Source: Phocaeicola sp. (GTDB lineage: Bacteria > Bacteroidota > Bacteroidia > Bacteroidales > Bacteroidaceae). Taken from it: 36,226 bases of DNA. The notes under the pieces are model-generated. The model was not told where the DNA came from. It saw only the letters and a list, made by a program, of their open reading frames with translations, and did not search any database. The translations under genes and the position numbers were made by a program. Positions 25,943-34,505 of this stretch are shown here, piece by piece. Within the stretch, counting starts at the first letter, position 1; each line of letters begins with the position of its first letter. The stretch spans positions 1-36,226 of the forward strand of contig JAHHQU010000021.1 in assembly GCA_020026225.1 (NCBI GenBank). Reading direction: 5' to 3'.

Positions 25943-27466
25943 ATGATGAAAAAAATAGCGATCGCCTCATTGACAGCTTTTGCTTCGGCTGCTTCTATGA
26001 TGGCTCAAGATAAACCTAATATTGTGGTTTTCTTGGTAGATGACATGGGATTGATGGATACGTCTCTTCCTTTTGTTGTAGATGAGGCTGGAAATCCTCA
26101 ACGACAGCCATTGAACGATTGGTATCGAACTCCCAATATGGAACGTTTGGCTTCGCAGGGAATTCGTTTTTCTACGTTTTACGCCCAAAGTGTGAGTTCA
26201 CCGTCACGTACTTCTATTATGACGGGACAGAATGCGGCCCGGCATGGTACGACCAATTGGATTAATACTGAGAGCAATAACCGTACTCCCTTTGGCCCTC
26301 ATGATTGGAATTGGGAGGGATTGAAGGTAACAGATCAGATTTATCCTGCAGTGCTGAGTGAAAATGGGTACAAAAGTATTCATGTAGGAAAGGCGCACTT
26401 CGGTTGTGGAAAGAGTGAGGGAGAAGACCCTCTTCGTTTGGGATTTGATGTAAATGTGGCTGGCTCATCCATTGGCGAACCGGGGAGTTATCATGCCGAG
26501 AATGGTTATGGCCGGATCCGTGGAACACGTAGCCGTGCGGTTCCTGGTTTGGATAAGTACCATGGGGGCCATACGTTCTTGACGGATGCATTGACCTTGG
26601 AGGCGGAAGCTGAAATTACAAAGGCGGTGAAGGCAGGACAGCCTTTTTACTTGAACTTGTCGCATTATGCGGTACATGCCCCATTTGAGACTGATGAGCG
26701 TTTCATAGCGCATTATCCGAAGGGAGTGAAGAATGACCGTGCACGTGCTTTCGCTACATTGATTGAAGGAATGGATAAGTCGCTGGGCGATTTGATGGAT
26801 AAATTGGAAGAGTTGGGCGTAGCCGAAAATACGCTGATTATCTTCTTGGGGGATAACGGAGGCGATGCTCCGTTGGGTGAAGCTGGCGATTATGGTTCAT
26901 CCGCTCCATTCAGAGGAAAGAAGGGGGCAGAGTATGAGGGAGGAATGCGAGTTCCTTTTATTGTCAGCTGGGCCAAACCGGATGCTTCAAATCCTTTCCA
27001 AAAGGCTTATCCGATTGCTCAGAACTGTATCCAAACTCAGATGGGAACGGTCATGGATATTTATCCTACGGTGTTGTCCGTGGCAGGTGTAGAGGTTCCC
27101 AAGGGGCATGTGTTGGATGGCAGTGACTTGAAGACGTTGCTTCAAGGAAAAGCCGACAAGAAACATCGGGATGATTTCTTGATGCATTTCCCTCACGAAC
27201 ACCGCGGAAGCTATTTTACCGTATATCGGGAAGGAGATTGGAAATTGATTTATTATTACAACCCGCAGACCGATGGCAAGCCGACATACAAATTGTATAA
27301 TCTGGCAGCCGACCCATTTGAAAAACAGGAGGTGGCTTCCTTGTATCCTGGCAAGGTTCGTTCACTTTGCAAGAAGATGGTGAAGCGTTTGGAAAAAGAA
27401 GGTGCTTGTTATCCGGTAGATAAAGCGGACCAGACTTTATACCCTGTTGTTCCTCCAAGAAGATGA
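25943..27466 (+). CDS. Family S1 sulfatase, Ser-type, with variant active-site lysine motif
   Basis: This is a 507-residue exported sulfatase. The signal peptide probably ends after A21 (MMAQD). The formylglycine motif is SSPSR (85-89), with S85 the target. VDDMG (D33, D34) and LGDNGGD carry the metal ligands. Two differences from the neighbours stand out: an insertion of about 18 residues between VDDMG and the TPNMERLA helix, and GKAHFG in place of the usual GKWHLG, with the Lys and His kept. Start ATG 25943 is 3 bases after the upstream stop; the second in-frame ATG at 25946 is equally possible. No terminator is obvious after it. The changes point to a different sugar or sulfate position from the upstream pair. 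Confidence 0.93.
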   Translation: MMKKIAIASLTAFASAASMMAQDKPNIVVFLVDDMGLMDTSLPFVVDEAGNPQRQPLNDWYRTPNMERLASQGIRFSTFYAQSVSSPSRTSIMTGQNAARHGTTNWINTESNNRTPFGPHDWNWEGLKVTDQIYPAVLSENGYKSIHVGKAHFGCGKSEGEDPLRLGFDVNVAGSSIGEPGSYHAENGYGRIRGTRSRAVPGLDKYHGGHTFLTDALTLEAEAEITKAVKAGQPFYLNLSHYAVHAPFETDERFIAHYPKGVKNDRARAFATLIEGMDKSLGDLMDKLEELGVAENTLIIFLGDNGGDAPLGEAGDYGSSAPFRGKKGAEYEGGMRVPFIVSWAKPDASNPFQKAYPIAQNCIQTQMGTVMDIYPTVLSVAGVEVPKGHVLDGSDLKTLLQGKADKKHRDDFLMHFPHEHRGSYFTVYREGDWKLIYYYNPQTDGKPTYKLYNLAADPFEKQEVASLYPGKVRSLCKKMVKRLEKEGACYPVDKADQTLYPVVPPRR

Positions 27467-27619
27467 ACGGGAGGGATTGGAACCTCTCATCCGGTCGGTA
27501 TTTTAGGACGTGTCTGACAGGAGTAATAAGCTCAATCATAGAGCAGTGTAAGGAAGAAAAGCTGATTGGCAGAACCTCGTTTTCTTAGAGTGATTTGTCC
27601 GGCTTTTCATATAATATTG

Positions 27620-27627
27620 TATCTTTG
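27620..27627 (+). promoter_or_regulatory. -7 box for leuS
   Basis: TATCTTTG matches TAnnTTTG. A TTTG at 27594-27597 lies 22 bases upstream, slightly long for the -33 spacing. The predicted leader is about 45 bases. Confidence 0.6.
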
Positions 27628-27680
27628 CACTGAAATCACAGTATATTCATAAATCATAAAACATATAAAATCGTATCACA

Positions 27681-30515
27681 ATGGAATATAATTTCAGAGA
27701 GATAGAAAAAAAATGGCAGCAGCGTTGGGTCGACAGAAAGACCTACAAGGTTGTTGAAGACGAATCGAAGAAAAAGTTCTATGTGTTGAACATGTTCCCT
27801 TATCCATCAGGAGCAGGTCTTCACGTAGGTCATCCGCTCGGATACATCGCCAGCGACATTTATGCTCGTTACAAGCGTCTCCAGGGATTCAATGTCTTGA
27901 ATCCGATGGGTTACGACTCATACGGTTTGCCAGCTGAACAGTATGCTATCCAAACAGGTCAGCATCCTGCTGTCACTACAGCTACAAACATTGCTCGTTA
28001 CCGCGAACAGTTGGATAAGATTGGTTTCTCTTTCGATTGGGACCGTGAAGTCCGTACTTGCGAACCGGGATATTACCATTGGACACAGTGGGCATTCCAG
28101 AAGATGTTCAAGAGCTATTACAACAATGCCACTCAGAAAGCTGAATGCATCTGCAAGTTGGTGAAGGCATTCGAAACGAATGGTACAGAAGGCTTGGATG
28201 TAGCTTGCAGTGAAGATTTGCATTTTACTGCAGAAGAATGGAAGGCTAAATCTGAAAAGGAACAGCAGGAAATCTTGATGAACTATCGTATCGCTTACTT
28301 GGGCGAAACAATGGTGAACTGGTGTCCTGAATTGGGTACTGTATTGGCAAACGATGAAGTGGTGGACGGCGTTTCAGAACGTGGCGGTTTCCCTGTGGTG
28401 CAGAAGAAGATGCGTCAGTGGTGCTTGCGTGTTTCTGCATACGCTCAGCGTTTGTTGGATGGATTGGACAACGTAGATTGGACTGAATCTTTGAAAGAAA
28501 CTCAACGCAATTGGATTGGTCGCTCTGAAGGTACTGAAGTGCGTTTCAAGGTAAAGGACAGTGATTTGGAATTTACTATCTTTACTACTCGTGCAGATAC
28601 GATGTTCGGTGTTACTTTCATGGTATTGGCTCCGGAAAGTGAATTGGTTGCTCAGTTGACTACTCCTGAACAGAAAGAAGAAGTTGAAGCTTATTTGGAT
28701 CGTACAAAGAAACGTACAGAACGTGAACGTATCGCAGACCGCCGTGTAACTGGTGTATTCAGTGGTTCTTACGGTGTAAATCCATTTACTGGTGAAGCTA
28801 TTCCTATCTGGATCAGTGATTATGTATTGGCTGGTTACGGTACAGGTGCCATCATGGCCGTTCCTGCTCACGATAGCCGTGACTATGCTTTCGCTAAGCA
28901 TTTCAACTTGCCTATCATCCCATTGGTGGAAGGTTGTGATGTATCAGAAGAAAGCTTCGATGCAAAAGAGGGTATTGTTTGCAACTCTCCAAAAGAGGGT
29001 ACAACTCCATATTGCGATTTGAACTTGAATGGTAAGACCATCAAGGAAGCTATTGCAGCTACTAAAGTATATGTAAAAGAACACAACTTGGGTCGTGTGA
29101 AGGTAAACTTCCGCTTGCGTGATGCTATCTTCTCTCGTCAGCGTTATTGGGGTGAACCATTCCCTGTATATTACAAGGACGGTATGCCTTATATGATTGA
29201 CGAAAGCAAATTGCCTTTGGAACTTCCAGAAGTAGATAAATTCTTGCCTACAGAAACAGGTGAACCTCCATTGGGTCACGCTACAAAATGGGCTTGGGAT
29301 GTTACAACAGGTGAAGTTGTTGAAAACTCTAAGATTGATAACGTCAATGTATTCCCATTGGAATTGAACACCATGCCAGGTTTCGCAGGTTCAAGTGCTT
29401 ATTATTTGCGTTATATGGACCCGAACAACACCGAAGCTTTGGTTTCTGAAAAAGCTGACCGTTATTGGCAGAATGTCGACCTTTATGTAGGGGGTACAGA
29501 ACATGCTACCGGTCACTTGATTTATTCTCGTTTCTGGAACAAGTTCTTGTTCGACTTGGGTGTAAGTGTGAAGGAAGAACCATTCCAGAAGTTGGTTAAT
29601 CAGGGTATGATCCAGGGTCGTTCAAACTTCGTTTATCGTATCAAAGATACCAATACATTCGTTTCATTGGGCTTGAAAGATCAGTACGACGTAACTCCTA
29701 TCCACGTTGATGTAAATATCGTTTCAAACGATATCTTGGACGTGGAAGCATTCAAGAACTGGCGTCCAGAATACAATACGGCTGAATTCATCTTGGAAGA
29801 TGGCAAGTATGTATGTGGTTGGGCTGTTGAAAAGATGAGTAAGTCTATGTACAACGTGGTCAACCCAGATATGATTGTTGAAAAATATGGTGCCGATACC
29901 TTGCGTATGTACGAAATGTTCTTGGGCCCGGTTGAACAGTCTAAGCCTTGGGATACAAACGGTATCGACGGCGTTCACCGTTTCTTGAAGAAATTGTGGG
30001 GCTTGTTCTACAGCCGCGACGGACAGTTCCTTCCAGAAGAAGGCGAGGCTACTAAAGAAGCTTTGAAGTCAATTCATAAGTTGATCAAGAAAGTAACCGG
30101 TGACATTGAAACATTCTCTTACAATACTTCTATCAGTGCGTTCATGATTTGTGTGAATGAACTTTCTTCTTTGAAGTGCCGCAACAAGGAAGTATTGGGC
30201 GACTTGATTGTTTTGTTGGCTCCTTTTGCTCCACACATGGCAGAAGAGTTGTGGGAAGTATTGGGTAACACTACTTCTGTTTGTGATGCACAGTGGCCTG
30301 TTTGCAACGAAGAATACTTGAAAGAAGATTCTGTCAAGTATACCATTTCGTTCAATGGCAAGGCTCGTTTCACAATGGAATTCTCGGCTGATGCCGACAA
30401 TGATACTATCCAGGCTGCAGTAATGAGCAATGAGCAGTCACAGAAATGGATTGAAGGTAAGACACCAAGAAAAGTGATTATCGTTCCGAAGAAGATTGTG
30501 AACATTGTTCTTTAA
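27681..30515 (+). CDS. leuS: Leucyl-tRNA synthetase
   Basis: This is a 944-residue class I synthetase that charges tRNA-Leu in the cytosol. The adenylation site has FPYPSGAGLHVGHPLGY with HVGH at 48-51 as the HIGH motif, and KMSKS at 718-722. Between them lies the large CP1 editing domain with GTGAIMAVPAHDSRD, which removes mischarged amino acids. The C-terminal anticodon-binding and LeuRS-specific domains are present, ending in KKIVNIVL. Length is typical of Bacteroidetes LeuRS, which carry some extra segments. Codon use is clearly more biased to AAC, GAA, CGT and AAG than in the sulfatase genes, as expected for a highly expressed gene. It is followed by the YitT-like and rdgB genes in the same direction, with a probable attenuating terminator between. 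Confidence 0.99.
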   Translation: MEYNFREIEKKWQQRWVDRKTYKVVEDESKKKFYVLNMFPYPSGAGLHVGHPLGYIASDIYARYKRLQGFNVLNPMGYDSYGLPAEQYAIQTGQHPAVTTATNIARYREQLDKIGFSFDWDREVRTCEPGYYHWTQWAFQKMFKSYYNNATQKAECICKLVKAFETNGTEGLDVACSEDLHFTAEEWKAKSEKEQQEILMNYRIAYLGETMVNWCPELGTVLANDEVVDGVSERGGFPVVQKKMRQWCLRVSAYAQRLLDGLDNVDWTESLKETQRNWIGRSEGTEVRFKVKDSDLEFTIFTTRADTMFGVTFMVLAPESELVAQLTTPEQKEEVEAYLDRTKKRTERERIADRRVTGVFSGSYGVNPFTGEAIPIWISDYVLAGYGTGAIMAVPAHDSRDYAFAKHFNLPIIPLVEGCDVSEESFDAKEGIVCNSPKEGTTPYCDLNLNGKTIKEAIAATKVYVKEHNLGRVKVNFRLRDAIFSRQRYWGEPFPVYYKDGMPYMIDESKLPLELPEVDKFLPTETGEPPLGHATKWAWDVTTGEVVENSKIDNVNVFPLELNTMPGFAGSSAYYLRYMDPNNTEALVSEKADRYWQNVDLYVGGTEHATGHLIYSRFWNKFLFDLGVSVKEEPFQKLVNQGMIQGRSNFVYRIKDTNTFVSLGLKDQYDVTPIHVDVNIVSNDILDVEAFKNWRPEYNTAEFILEDGKYVCGWAVEKMSKSMYNVVNPDMIVEKYGADTLRMYEMFLGPVEQSKPWDTNGIDGVHRFLKKLWGLFYSRDGQFLPEEGEATKEALKSIHKLIKKVTGDIETFSYNTSISAFMICVNELSSLKCRNKEVLGDLIVLLAPFAPHMAEELWEVLGNTTSVCDAQWPVCNEEYLKEDSVKYTISFNGKARFTMEFSADADNDTIQAAVMSNEQSQKWIEGKTPRKVIIVPKKIVNIVL

Positions 30516-30523
30516 TCAGATTT

Positions 30524-30592
30524 AATACAATAAACAGCTTGTCTTTCATGGAGAGAATCTGTGGGGAGAGTGCTGTTTATTGTATTTTTATA
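30524..30592 (+). terminator. Long-loop hairpin terminator after leuS
   Basis: A 15-bp stem (AATACAATAAACAGC at 30524-30538 with GCTGTTTATTGTATT at 30572-30586) encloses a 33-base loop and is followed by TTTTATAT. The A/T-rich base and the large loop may allow partial readthrough to the YitT-like gene. Confidence 0.65.
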
Positions 30593-30634
30593 TTGTGTAG
30601 TCAGATTTAGTCTAATCCTTTGTTTTATATATTT

Positions 30635-31531
30635 ATGAAATCGCATTTGTTGAAACGACTTGGTCGGGAGTGGAATGACTACTTGTCCATAACCTTTGGC
30701 TTGATATGTTATGCTTTGGGATGGGCGGCTTTTCTTTTACCGTATCAGATTACAACCGGTGGAGTAACGGGTATTTCTGCCATTATCTTTTATGCAACAG
30801 GTATTGAAATCCAAGTGTCGTACGTGGTGATCAACGCTGTATTCTTGGGATTTGCTTTAAAAATATTGGGTTCCAAGTTCTTGGTGAAGACGATATATGC
30901 CATTTTCATGCTGACCTTCTTGTTGTGGTTCTTCCAGCGCCTGCTGGAGAATAGTGAAGGAGTCCTTCCGCAATTGATGGGACCGGGACAGGAGTTTATG
31001 GCTTGTATGATTGGTGCTGGTCTTTTGGGCTTTGGTATCGGGTTGGTATTCACGCATAACGGTAGTACCGGAGGAACAGATATCATTGCTTGGATTGTGA
31101 ATAAATACAAGAATGTTTCTTTGGGACGCATGATGATGTATTTGGATATCATCATCATTTCTTCTTGTTACTTTATCTTTCATGACTGGAAGCGGGTCGT
31201 GTTCGGATTTTGTGTTTTGTTTGTGATGAGTATCGTCATTGATTATGTAATCAACAGTACCCGTCAGTCGGTTCAGTTCTTGATCTTTACTCGCAAACAC
31301 GATGAAATTGCCGGTGCTATCTCTACAAGGGTGAACCGAGGGGTTACCTTGTTGGATGGAACGGGATGGTACAGCAGCCAGAACATCAAGGTGGTAGTGG
31401 TATTGGCCAGAAAGAATGAATCGCTGGATATCTTCCGCTTGGTGCAAGATATTGATCCGGATGCATTTATTTCACAGAGTAATGTGGTTGGTGTATACGG
31501 GGAAGGTTTTGATAAATTGAAGGTCAAATAA
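30635..31531 (+). CDS. YitT family membrane protein with DUF2179 domain
   Basis: This is a 298-residue protein with about five or six membrane helices (residues 20-210), including the conserved TTGGVTGISAI and NGSTGGTDIIAW segments. A soluble C-terminal DUF2179 domain (about 220-298) contains the RGVTLLDGTGWYS motif. YitT proteins are conserved in bacteria, but their transport or signalling role is not established. The ATG at 30635 is chosen because it gives the usual length and MKSHLLKRL start; a TTG 15 bases upstream is possible. The upstream gap (30593-30634) has no perfect -7 box, so it may depend on readthrough from leuS. The family is sure. Confidence 0.92.
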   Translation: MKSHLLKRLGREWNDYLSITFGLICYALGWAAFLLPYQITTGGVTGISAIIFYATGIEIQVSYVVINAVFLGFALKILGSKFLVKTIYAIFMLTFLLWFFQRLLENSEGVLPQLMGPGQEFMACMIGAGLLGFGIGLVFTHNGSTGGTDIIAWIVNKYKNVSLGRMMMYLDIIIISSCYFIFHDWKRVVFGFCVLFVMSIVIDYVINSTRQSVQFLIFTRKHDEIAGAISTRVNRGVTLLDGTGWYSSQNIKVVVVLARKNESLDIFRLVQDIDPDAFISQSNVVGVYGEGFDKLKVK

Positions 31532-31551
31532 GTTCCTTAGAAGGAAAACAG

Positions 31552-31600
31552 AATAGGCTCTTGTTGGAATTGGCAGGAGTCTATTTTAATTTTAAGAAGA
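31552..31600 (+). terminator. Possible weak terminator after the YitT-like gene
   Basis: AATAGGCTCTTG pairs with CAGGAGTCTATT with two G-U pairs around a 10-base loop, followed by TTAATTTTAA. It may only reduce transcription into rdgB. Confidence 0.45.
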
Positions 31601-31652
31601 ATATCATTAACAGAACTTGTCTATAGGCAGGTTCTCTAATTCATAGAGATTT

Positions 31653-32234
31653 ATGAAAGAATTAGTGTTTGCAACGAACAATGCGTACAAGTTGGAGGAA
31701 ATCCGTGCTATCTTGGGCGATAAGATGCATATCTTGAGTTTGAATGACATCAATTGCCATGAGGACATTCCTGAAACAGCTGAGACGCTGGAGGGGAATG
31801 CGGCTTTGAAAGCGGAATATGTCTTCAATCATTATGGTAAGGACTGCTTCGCTGATGATACTGGCTTGGAAGTGGAGACGCTGAATGGTGCACCGGGTAT
31901 TTATTCTGCTCGTTATGCGGGAGGTGAAGGTCATGATTCTGAGGCGAACATGACCAAGCTGTTGCTGAATATGGAAGGTAAAGACAATCGAAAAGCTCGT
32001 TTCCGTACGGCTATCTGCTTGATAGAAGGGGGAAAAGAACATTTGTTTGAGGGTATTGTCAACGGTGAAATTATCGGTTCCCGTCGAGGAGGAGAAGGTT
32101 TCGGGTATGATCCTGTTTTTGTACCGGAAGGTTATACGGAAACTTTTGCAGAGATGGGCAATGATGAAAAAAATAAAATCAGTCATCGTGCTCGTGCTGT
32201 AGAAAAGCTTTGTGAATACTTGAACAAGAAATAA
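31653..32234 (+). CDS. rdgB: XTP/dITP diphosphatase (non-canonical purine NTPase), HAM1/RdgB family
   Basis: This is a full-length 193-residue RdgB. It hydrolyses dITP, XTP and related deaminated nucleotides to monophosphates, keeping them out of DNA and RNA. Motifs are FATNNAYKLEEI (6-17, phosphate binding), ETLEGNAALKA, FADDTGLEVE with the catalytic aspartates, GAPGIYSARYAG, GFGYDPVF (base recognition) and SHRARA near the end. It is the third gene of the leuS, YitT-like, rdgB line-up, and a strong terminator follows. Assignment is certain. Confidence 0.97.
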   Translation: MKELVFATNNAYKLEEIRAILGDKMHILSLNDINCHEDIPETAETLEGNAALKAEYVFNHYGKDCFADDTGLEVETLNGAPGIYSARYAGGEGHDSEANMTKLLLNMEGKDNRKARFRTAICLIEGGKEHLFEGIVNGEIIGSRRGGEGFGYDPVFVPEGYTETFAEMGNDEKNKISHRARAVEKLCEYLNKK

Positions 32235-32237
32235 TGA

Positions 32238-32292
32238 GGGTGTGTCAAATCACCTTTTTTTAAAAAAAGTATGATTTTGACACACCCTTTTT
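32238..32292. terminator. Bidirectional intrinsic terminator
   Basis: A stem of about 15 bp (GGGTGTGTCAAATCA with TGATTTTGACACACCC, one bulged base) is followed by TTTTT. The loop holds a T7/A7 pair that can extend the stem. It separates convergent rdgB and the CoA-transferase gene. Confidence 0.9.
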
Positions 32293-32326
32293 CTATGGAA
32301 TGCCTTGATGAAAGGAACGGCTTCTT

Positions 32327-33823
32327 TTAATGGGTATATTTCCCCCAATCAATGAGGTGCATGTCTCCTTGTTCAAGAAAGACTTGATGCATGCCGAAGG
32401 CTGCAGAGAGGTTGTGGCTGGTTTGCCCCTTGGTGCTTATCTTCAGGTAATCCCATAGCAGTTGCTTATAGTCGGGATGTGCACAATTCTCTATGACGGC
32501 TTTGGCACGTTCCATCGGACTTTTTCCTCTCAGGTCGGCTACTCCTTGTTCAGTAATGAGGACATTTACGGAATGTTCACTGTGGTCAAGATGGGAAACC
32601 ATTGGGACAATGGAACTGATTTTCCCGCCTTTGGCAGTAGAAGGACAAGAGAAGATGGAGATGTATGCATTGCGGGTAAAGTCGCCTGAACCTCCGATTC
32701 CGTTCATCATCTTAGTGCCACAGATATGGGTGGAGTTGACGTTTCCATAGATATCTGCTTCAATGGCTGTATTCATGGAGATGACTCCGAGACGGCGGAC
32801 CACTTCTGGACTGTTGGATATTTCTGACGGACGGATGATGAACTTGTTTCGGAAGAAGTCCATATTGTCGTAAATGTCTTGCAAACAGTCGTTGGTCACA
32901 GTCAGTGAACAGGTGCTTCCAAATTTGATTCTTCCTTCTTTAATCAGCTTGATAACCGAGTTCTGGATTACTTCTGTATACATTTCAAAAGGTGGAATGG
33001 TAGGGTCTTTTCCCAAAGCACTTAATACGGCATTGGCTATATTTCCCACTCCCGACTGCAGGGGCAGAAAGGTAGAGGGAATGGTTCCTGTATGCATATC
33101 CGATATCAGGAAGTTGGCTACATTCTCGCCGATGAGTGTGGTCACTTCATCGGGTTCGACGAAAGAGCGTGCTTCATCTGGTAAATCCACTTCCACGATG
33201 GCCTTGATTTTGGAAGGTTCCACTTGAATGTATGGTAGGCCGATGCGGTCGCTGGCTGTTGTGATAGGAATCGGTTGTCGGTAAGGAGGACGCTCCATCT
33301 CATACAGGTCGTGCATTCCGATGAGACTTTTGCTGTGTGCAGCGTTGAGTTCGATGAAAATCCGGTCGGACAGGCGTGCGATGGTAGGAGAGATTCCCCC
33401 TGCTGCGGTCAAGTAGATGCGTCCTTCAGCCGTCACGTCGCAGGCTTCGATGATGGCCGTATTGATTCGTCCCAAGAAACCGGAACGGATGCGTTGAGCC
33501 ACTTGCGACAAGTGGATATCGGTATAATTGATTTCGTTGTTGTTGACGGCTTTACGGAAGTCGACATTTGTCGTGTAAGGAGCTCGGAAAGACAAAGCTT
33601 TGGCACGAGATAATTTGCCGTCGCATGAATCTCCCGTTGAGGCTCCTGAAATGACACCTACCTGGAAATGCTCTCCCAAAGCATGTTTCTTTTCGGCTAA
33701 AAGAGCAAGTTCGGATAGAATTCCTTTCGGACTTCCTGCCGGAGTGAAACCGCTGAGACCTAGAAGTTCGCCATCATGGATGAGACTTGCTGCAGCTGCT
33801 GCAGACATGTACTTGTAACTCAT
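32327..33823 (-). CDS. Acetyl-CoA hydrolase/transferase family protein (succinate:acetate CoA-transferase type)
   Basis: This 498-residue cytosolic protein belongs to the class I CoA-transferase family of Ach1/AarC/Cat1. It moves CoA between acetate and succinate or propionate, and in Bacteroides this fits acetate and succinate/propionate fermentation. The N-terminal segment has LGLSGFTPAGSPKG, the middle QSGVGNIANAV (256-266), and E284 in MYTEVIQ is the likely catalytic glutamate that forms the CoA thioester. GTKMMNGIGGSGDF and ITEQGVADLRG are the C-terminal family motifs. I use the ATG at 33823 (MSYKYMSAAAA), because the 8 residues added by an earlier start are not family-like. Family certain; the preferred acid substrate is inferred. 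Confidence 0.94.
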   Translation of the reverse strand: MSYKYMSAAAAASLIHDGELLGLSGFTPAGSPKGILSELALLAEKKHALGEHFQVGVISGASTGDSCDGKLSRAKALSFRAPYTTNVDFRKAVNNNEINYTDIHLSQVAQRIRSGFLGRINTAIIEACDVTAEGRIYLTAAGGISPTIARLSDRIFIELNAAHSKSLIGMHDLYEMERPPYRQPIPITTASDRIGLPYIQVEPSKIKAIVEVDLPDEARSFVEPDEVTTLIGENVANFLISDMHTGTIPSTFLPLQSGVGNIANAVLSALGKDPTIPPFEMYTEVIQNSVIKLIKEGRIKFGSTCSLTVTNDCLQDIYDNMDFFRNKFIIRPSEISNSPEVVRRLGVISMNTAIEADIYGNVNSTHICGTKMMNGIGGSGDFTRNAYISIFSCPSTAKGGKISSIVPMVSHLDHSEHSVNVLITEQGVADLRGKSPMERAKAVIENCAHPDYKQLLWDYLKISTKGQTSHNLSAAFGMHQVFLEQGDMHLIDWGKYTH

Positions 33824-33894
33824 ACTATTAGAAGAAATTAATAACAAAAGGATTAATAAAGGTTGTCTATTGGATAGAATGAGCCCGAATGGAC

Positions 33895-34389
33895 TTATTC
33901 GTATTTTCTATTGAATATTTCTGAATAGATAAGGGCTTTCCGGGCTTCACTGCGAGTCGTGATATGGATGTGAAGTCCTTTTTTCTTCTTCCCTGTGCTA
34001 TTTGGAGTTTCCTTTGCTGATTCGGCAAGGAACTGAGGAGTTCTCTTCTCCGTTGATGCGGTCGGGTGGAGATTAGGACGAAAAGCGGGTTGCATCGGGG
34101 GTACTGGCTTCTCTTGGGGAACCTCGGAATTGGATTTTTGATTTTGGGAAAAATCAGCGTATGCCGGTTGGGGCTGCTTTTCGTTCATCTGGAAAGACCG
34201 TTCTGCTTGAAGAACTTCTTCCACGTATTCTGTGTCTTCTTCTTCTTCAGGAAGCTGAGAAGGTTCGTGATTCGTTTTCGTCTGGGGAACGGACTGTCCC
34301 GGACGGTTGGCTTTCACCTCCTTTGCTTTACGTGCGACGGCAAAGCCTATAATCGCGAAGAATACGAGAATCTGAATAAGATCTTCCAT
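33895..34389 (-). CDS. Membrane-anchored protein of unknown function with disordered middle
   Basis: I do not recognise a named family in this 164-residue protein. One N-terminal membrane helix (about 4-20, DLIQILVFFAIIGFAVA) precedes a basic stop-transfer KAKEVK. Residues 35-135 are rich in P, Q, E and N and look disordered, with an acidic patch EEEEDTEYVEEV. The last 25 residues (KKGLHIHITTRSEARKALIYSEIF region) look ordered and charged and may be the conserved functional end. The ATG at 34389 gives the membrane helix at the very start; an earlier start lies upstream of the predicted promoter. A perfect -7 box at 34414-34421 supports this. It is divergent from miaB. A membrane tether or scaffold is a guess only. 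Confidence 0.78.
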   Translation of the reverse strand: MEDLIQILVFFAIIGFAVARKAKEVKANRPGQSVPQTKTNHEPSQLPEEEEDTEYVEEVLQAERSFQMNEKQPQPAYADFSQNQKSNSEVPQEKPVPPMQPAFRPNLHPTASTEKRTPQFLAESAKETPNSTGKKKKGLHIHITTRSEARKALIYSEIFNRKYE

Positions 34390-34413
34390 TGACCAAAATG
34401 TTAAGGATTCTTT

Positions 34414-34421
34414 CAAAGATA
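34414..34421 (-). promoter_or_regulatory. -7 box for the membrane-anchored protein gene
   Basis: The minus strand reads TATCTTTG, about 25 bases before the ATG at 34389, which supports that start codon over an upstream one. Confidence 0.65.
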
Positions 34422-34474
34422 CGAATAATATTTATATATCCTAATGTTCTTATGGAAGATAACGGAGAAACTAA

Positions 34475-34482
34475 TATCTTTG
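34475..34482 (+). promoter_or_regulatory. -7 box for miaB
   Basis: TATCTTTG matches the -7 element exactly and lies 23 bases before the miaB ATG at 34506, leaving a leader of about 16 bases. It shows that longer upstream starts in this frame are not used. Confidence 0.65.
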
Positions 34483-34505
34483 CAGCAAATTTTAATTTAT
34501 TTTAT

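Noticed and set aside
22826..27466. Three sulfatases as a recent tandem duplication
   Set aside because: The proteins differ in length, motifs and insertions and share only family-level similarity, so they are old paralogues or separate acquisitions.
30600..30620. A second copy of the metal-operon palindrome before the YitT-like gene
   Set aside because: The sequence AGATTTAGTCTAA is similar but imperfect, and the gene has no metal link; it looks like chance in A/T-rich DNA.
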